Assembly: GCA_003558195.1 (NCBI GenBank)
Contig: PWMM01000154.1
Coordinates: 1 to 5,279, forward strand
Length of the DNA: 5,279 nucleotides
Reading direction: 5' to 3'
Source: Syntrophomonadaceae bacterium
GTDB taxonomy: Bacteria; Bacillota; Dethiobacteria; DTU022
The translations under genes and the position numbers were made by a program. Position 1 is the stretch's first letter. Each line of letters opens with the position of its first letter. The notes under the pieces were generated by a model, which made no database searches, was not told the origin of the DNA, and saw nothing but the letters and a program-made list of their open reading frames with translations. Below, one piece after another: positions 4,881 to 5,279 of the stretch.

Positions 4881-5057
4881 TTGTTAGCGGCAGGTATATT
4901 TTTACCGGTCAAAAGTTAGCGATGATTTTATACATAGAAAGCTCATAAAAAAAGCCAAGCTTTTATGGTGCCCTTTCAGTATCAATCTTAACAGTAAGCT
5001 TATCGCTAATCTGCAAGCAGGCAAAGCAATTATTTTTTGATTATTATTTATCTATAC
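4881..5057 (+). other. Long untranslated leader between T-box terminator and leuA
   Basis: About 190 bases separate the terminator from the leuA start, longer than needed for a T-box leader. They include an exact inverted pair TTAGCGAT (4916-4923) / ATCGCTAA (5002-5009). Inside it are two mutually exclusive small hairpins: CATAAAA/TTTTATG (4944-4967) and AAAGCT/AGCTTT (4938-4963). No gene with a ribosome site was found here. The outer pair could close one large stem-loop that shapes translation or stability. Confidence 0.45.
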
Positions 5058-5071
5058 TGGAGGAGATTATA

Positions 5072-5279
5072 ATGAATGACCAGGTTGATGTAAAAAAAAC
5101 CCCGGAAAGAGAAAAGATTTACCTTTTCGACAGTACTTTGCGAGACGGTGAGCAAACCCCCGGGGCTCGTCTTAATTATGATGAAAAAGTTGAAGTTGCC
5201 CGTCAATTAGCCCGTTTGAATGTAGATGTTATCGAAGCCGGGTTTCCAATCTCTTCTCCTGGAGAAACCAGGGCAGTTC
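5072..5279 (+). CDS. leuA: 2-isopropylmalate synthase, N-terminal part (cut by window edge)
   Basis: The first 69 codons are present; the gene continues past the right edge (the family is about 500 residues). LeuA condenses acetyl-CoA with 2-oxoisovalerate to give 2-isopropylmalate, the first committed step of leucine synthesis, in the cytoplasm. The HMGL-like signature is complete: I-Y-L-F-D-S-T-L-R-D-G-E-Q at residues 16-28, with Arg24 as catalytic and Asp25 as metal-binding by family knowledge, then TPGARL. V-I-E-A-G-F-P-I-S-S-P-G-E (53-65) is typical of LeuA rather than of citramalate or homocitrate synthases. The ATG at 5072 has GGAGGAG (5059-5065) six bases upstream. Expression is under the leucine T-box at 4640-4880. 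The allosteric C-terminal domain, which would fully exclude CimA, is outside the window. Confidence 0.92.
   Translation, partial: MNDQVDVKKTPEREKIYLFDSTLRDGEQTPGARLNYDEKVEVARQLARLNVDVIEAGFPISSPGETRAV

Noticed and set aside
4760..4948. Plus-strand frame of 62 codons
   Set aside because: It runs across the T-box antiterminator and terminator, which explain this sequence far better.
4922..4948. Eight-codon frame (ATG to TAA) in the leuA leader
   Set aside because: There is no ribosome site and no run of leucine codons, so it is not a leader peptide.

Overview
The window looks like chromosomal DNA of a low-G+C Gram-positive bacterium, probably of the Clostridia. A leucine T-box riboswitch precedes leuA, the ribosome binding sites are strong AGGAGG/GGAGG types, TTG and GTG starts occur, one protein has a lipobox signal, and the intergenic DNA is A+T-rich. 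No rRNA, tRNA, CRISPR array or complete insertion sequence was seen.

Left part (1-2755, minus strand): a three-gene run reading right to left. It starts with a lipoprotein carrying a class I glutamine-amidotransferase-like (BPL_N) domain. Next comes a membrane-anchored CapA/PGA_cap-type metallophosphatase-fold protein with altered metal-site motifs. The run ends with the N-terminal 44 codons of a GT4 glycosyltransferase cut by the window edge. Spacings are about 69 and 46 bases, with no terminator between genes and two candidate sigma-A promoters upstream of the first gene. The set suggests an envelope or surface-glycan function. This is inference; none of the three has an assignable substrate.

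Middle (2640-3263): about 620 bases without a convincing gene, holding the promoters plus several dyads and one 12-base tandem repeat. To its right (3264-4316, minus strand) is an unusual tyrosine recombinase. It consists of the catalytic domain alone, followed by a long polar linker and a C-terminal four-cysteine zinc ribbon. The hairpin lysine usual in the family appears to be missing.

Right part (4330-5279): the divergent region between the recombinase and leuA carries repeated motifs, a TTGACA promoter element embedded in a dyad, and a complete T-box leader. The leader has a CTC specifier, a textbook antiterminator with a TGGTACC bulge, and a competing terminator. After the terminator lie a further 190 or so bases of untranslated leader and then the first 69 codons of 2-isopropylmalate synthase. 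Leucine synthesis is therefore probably switched on when tRNA-Leu is uncharged.

The most unusual items are the recombinase architecture, the swapped or lost metal-ligand residues in the CapA-like protein, and the repeat-rich DNA on both sides of the recombinase gene.
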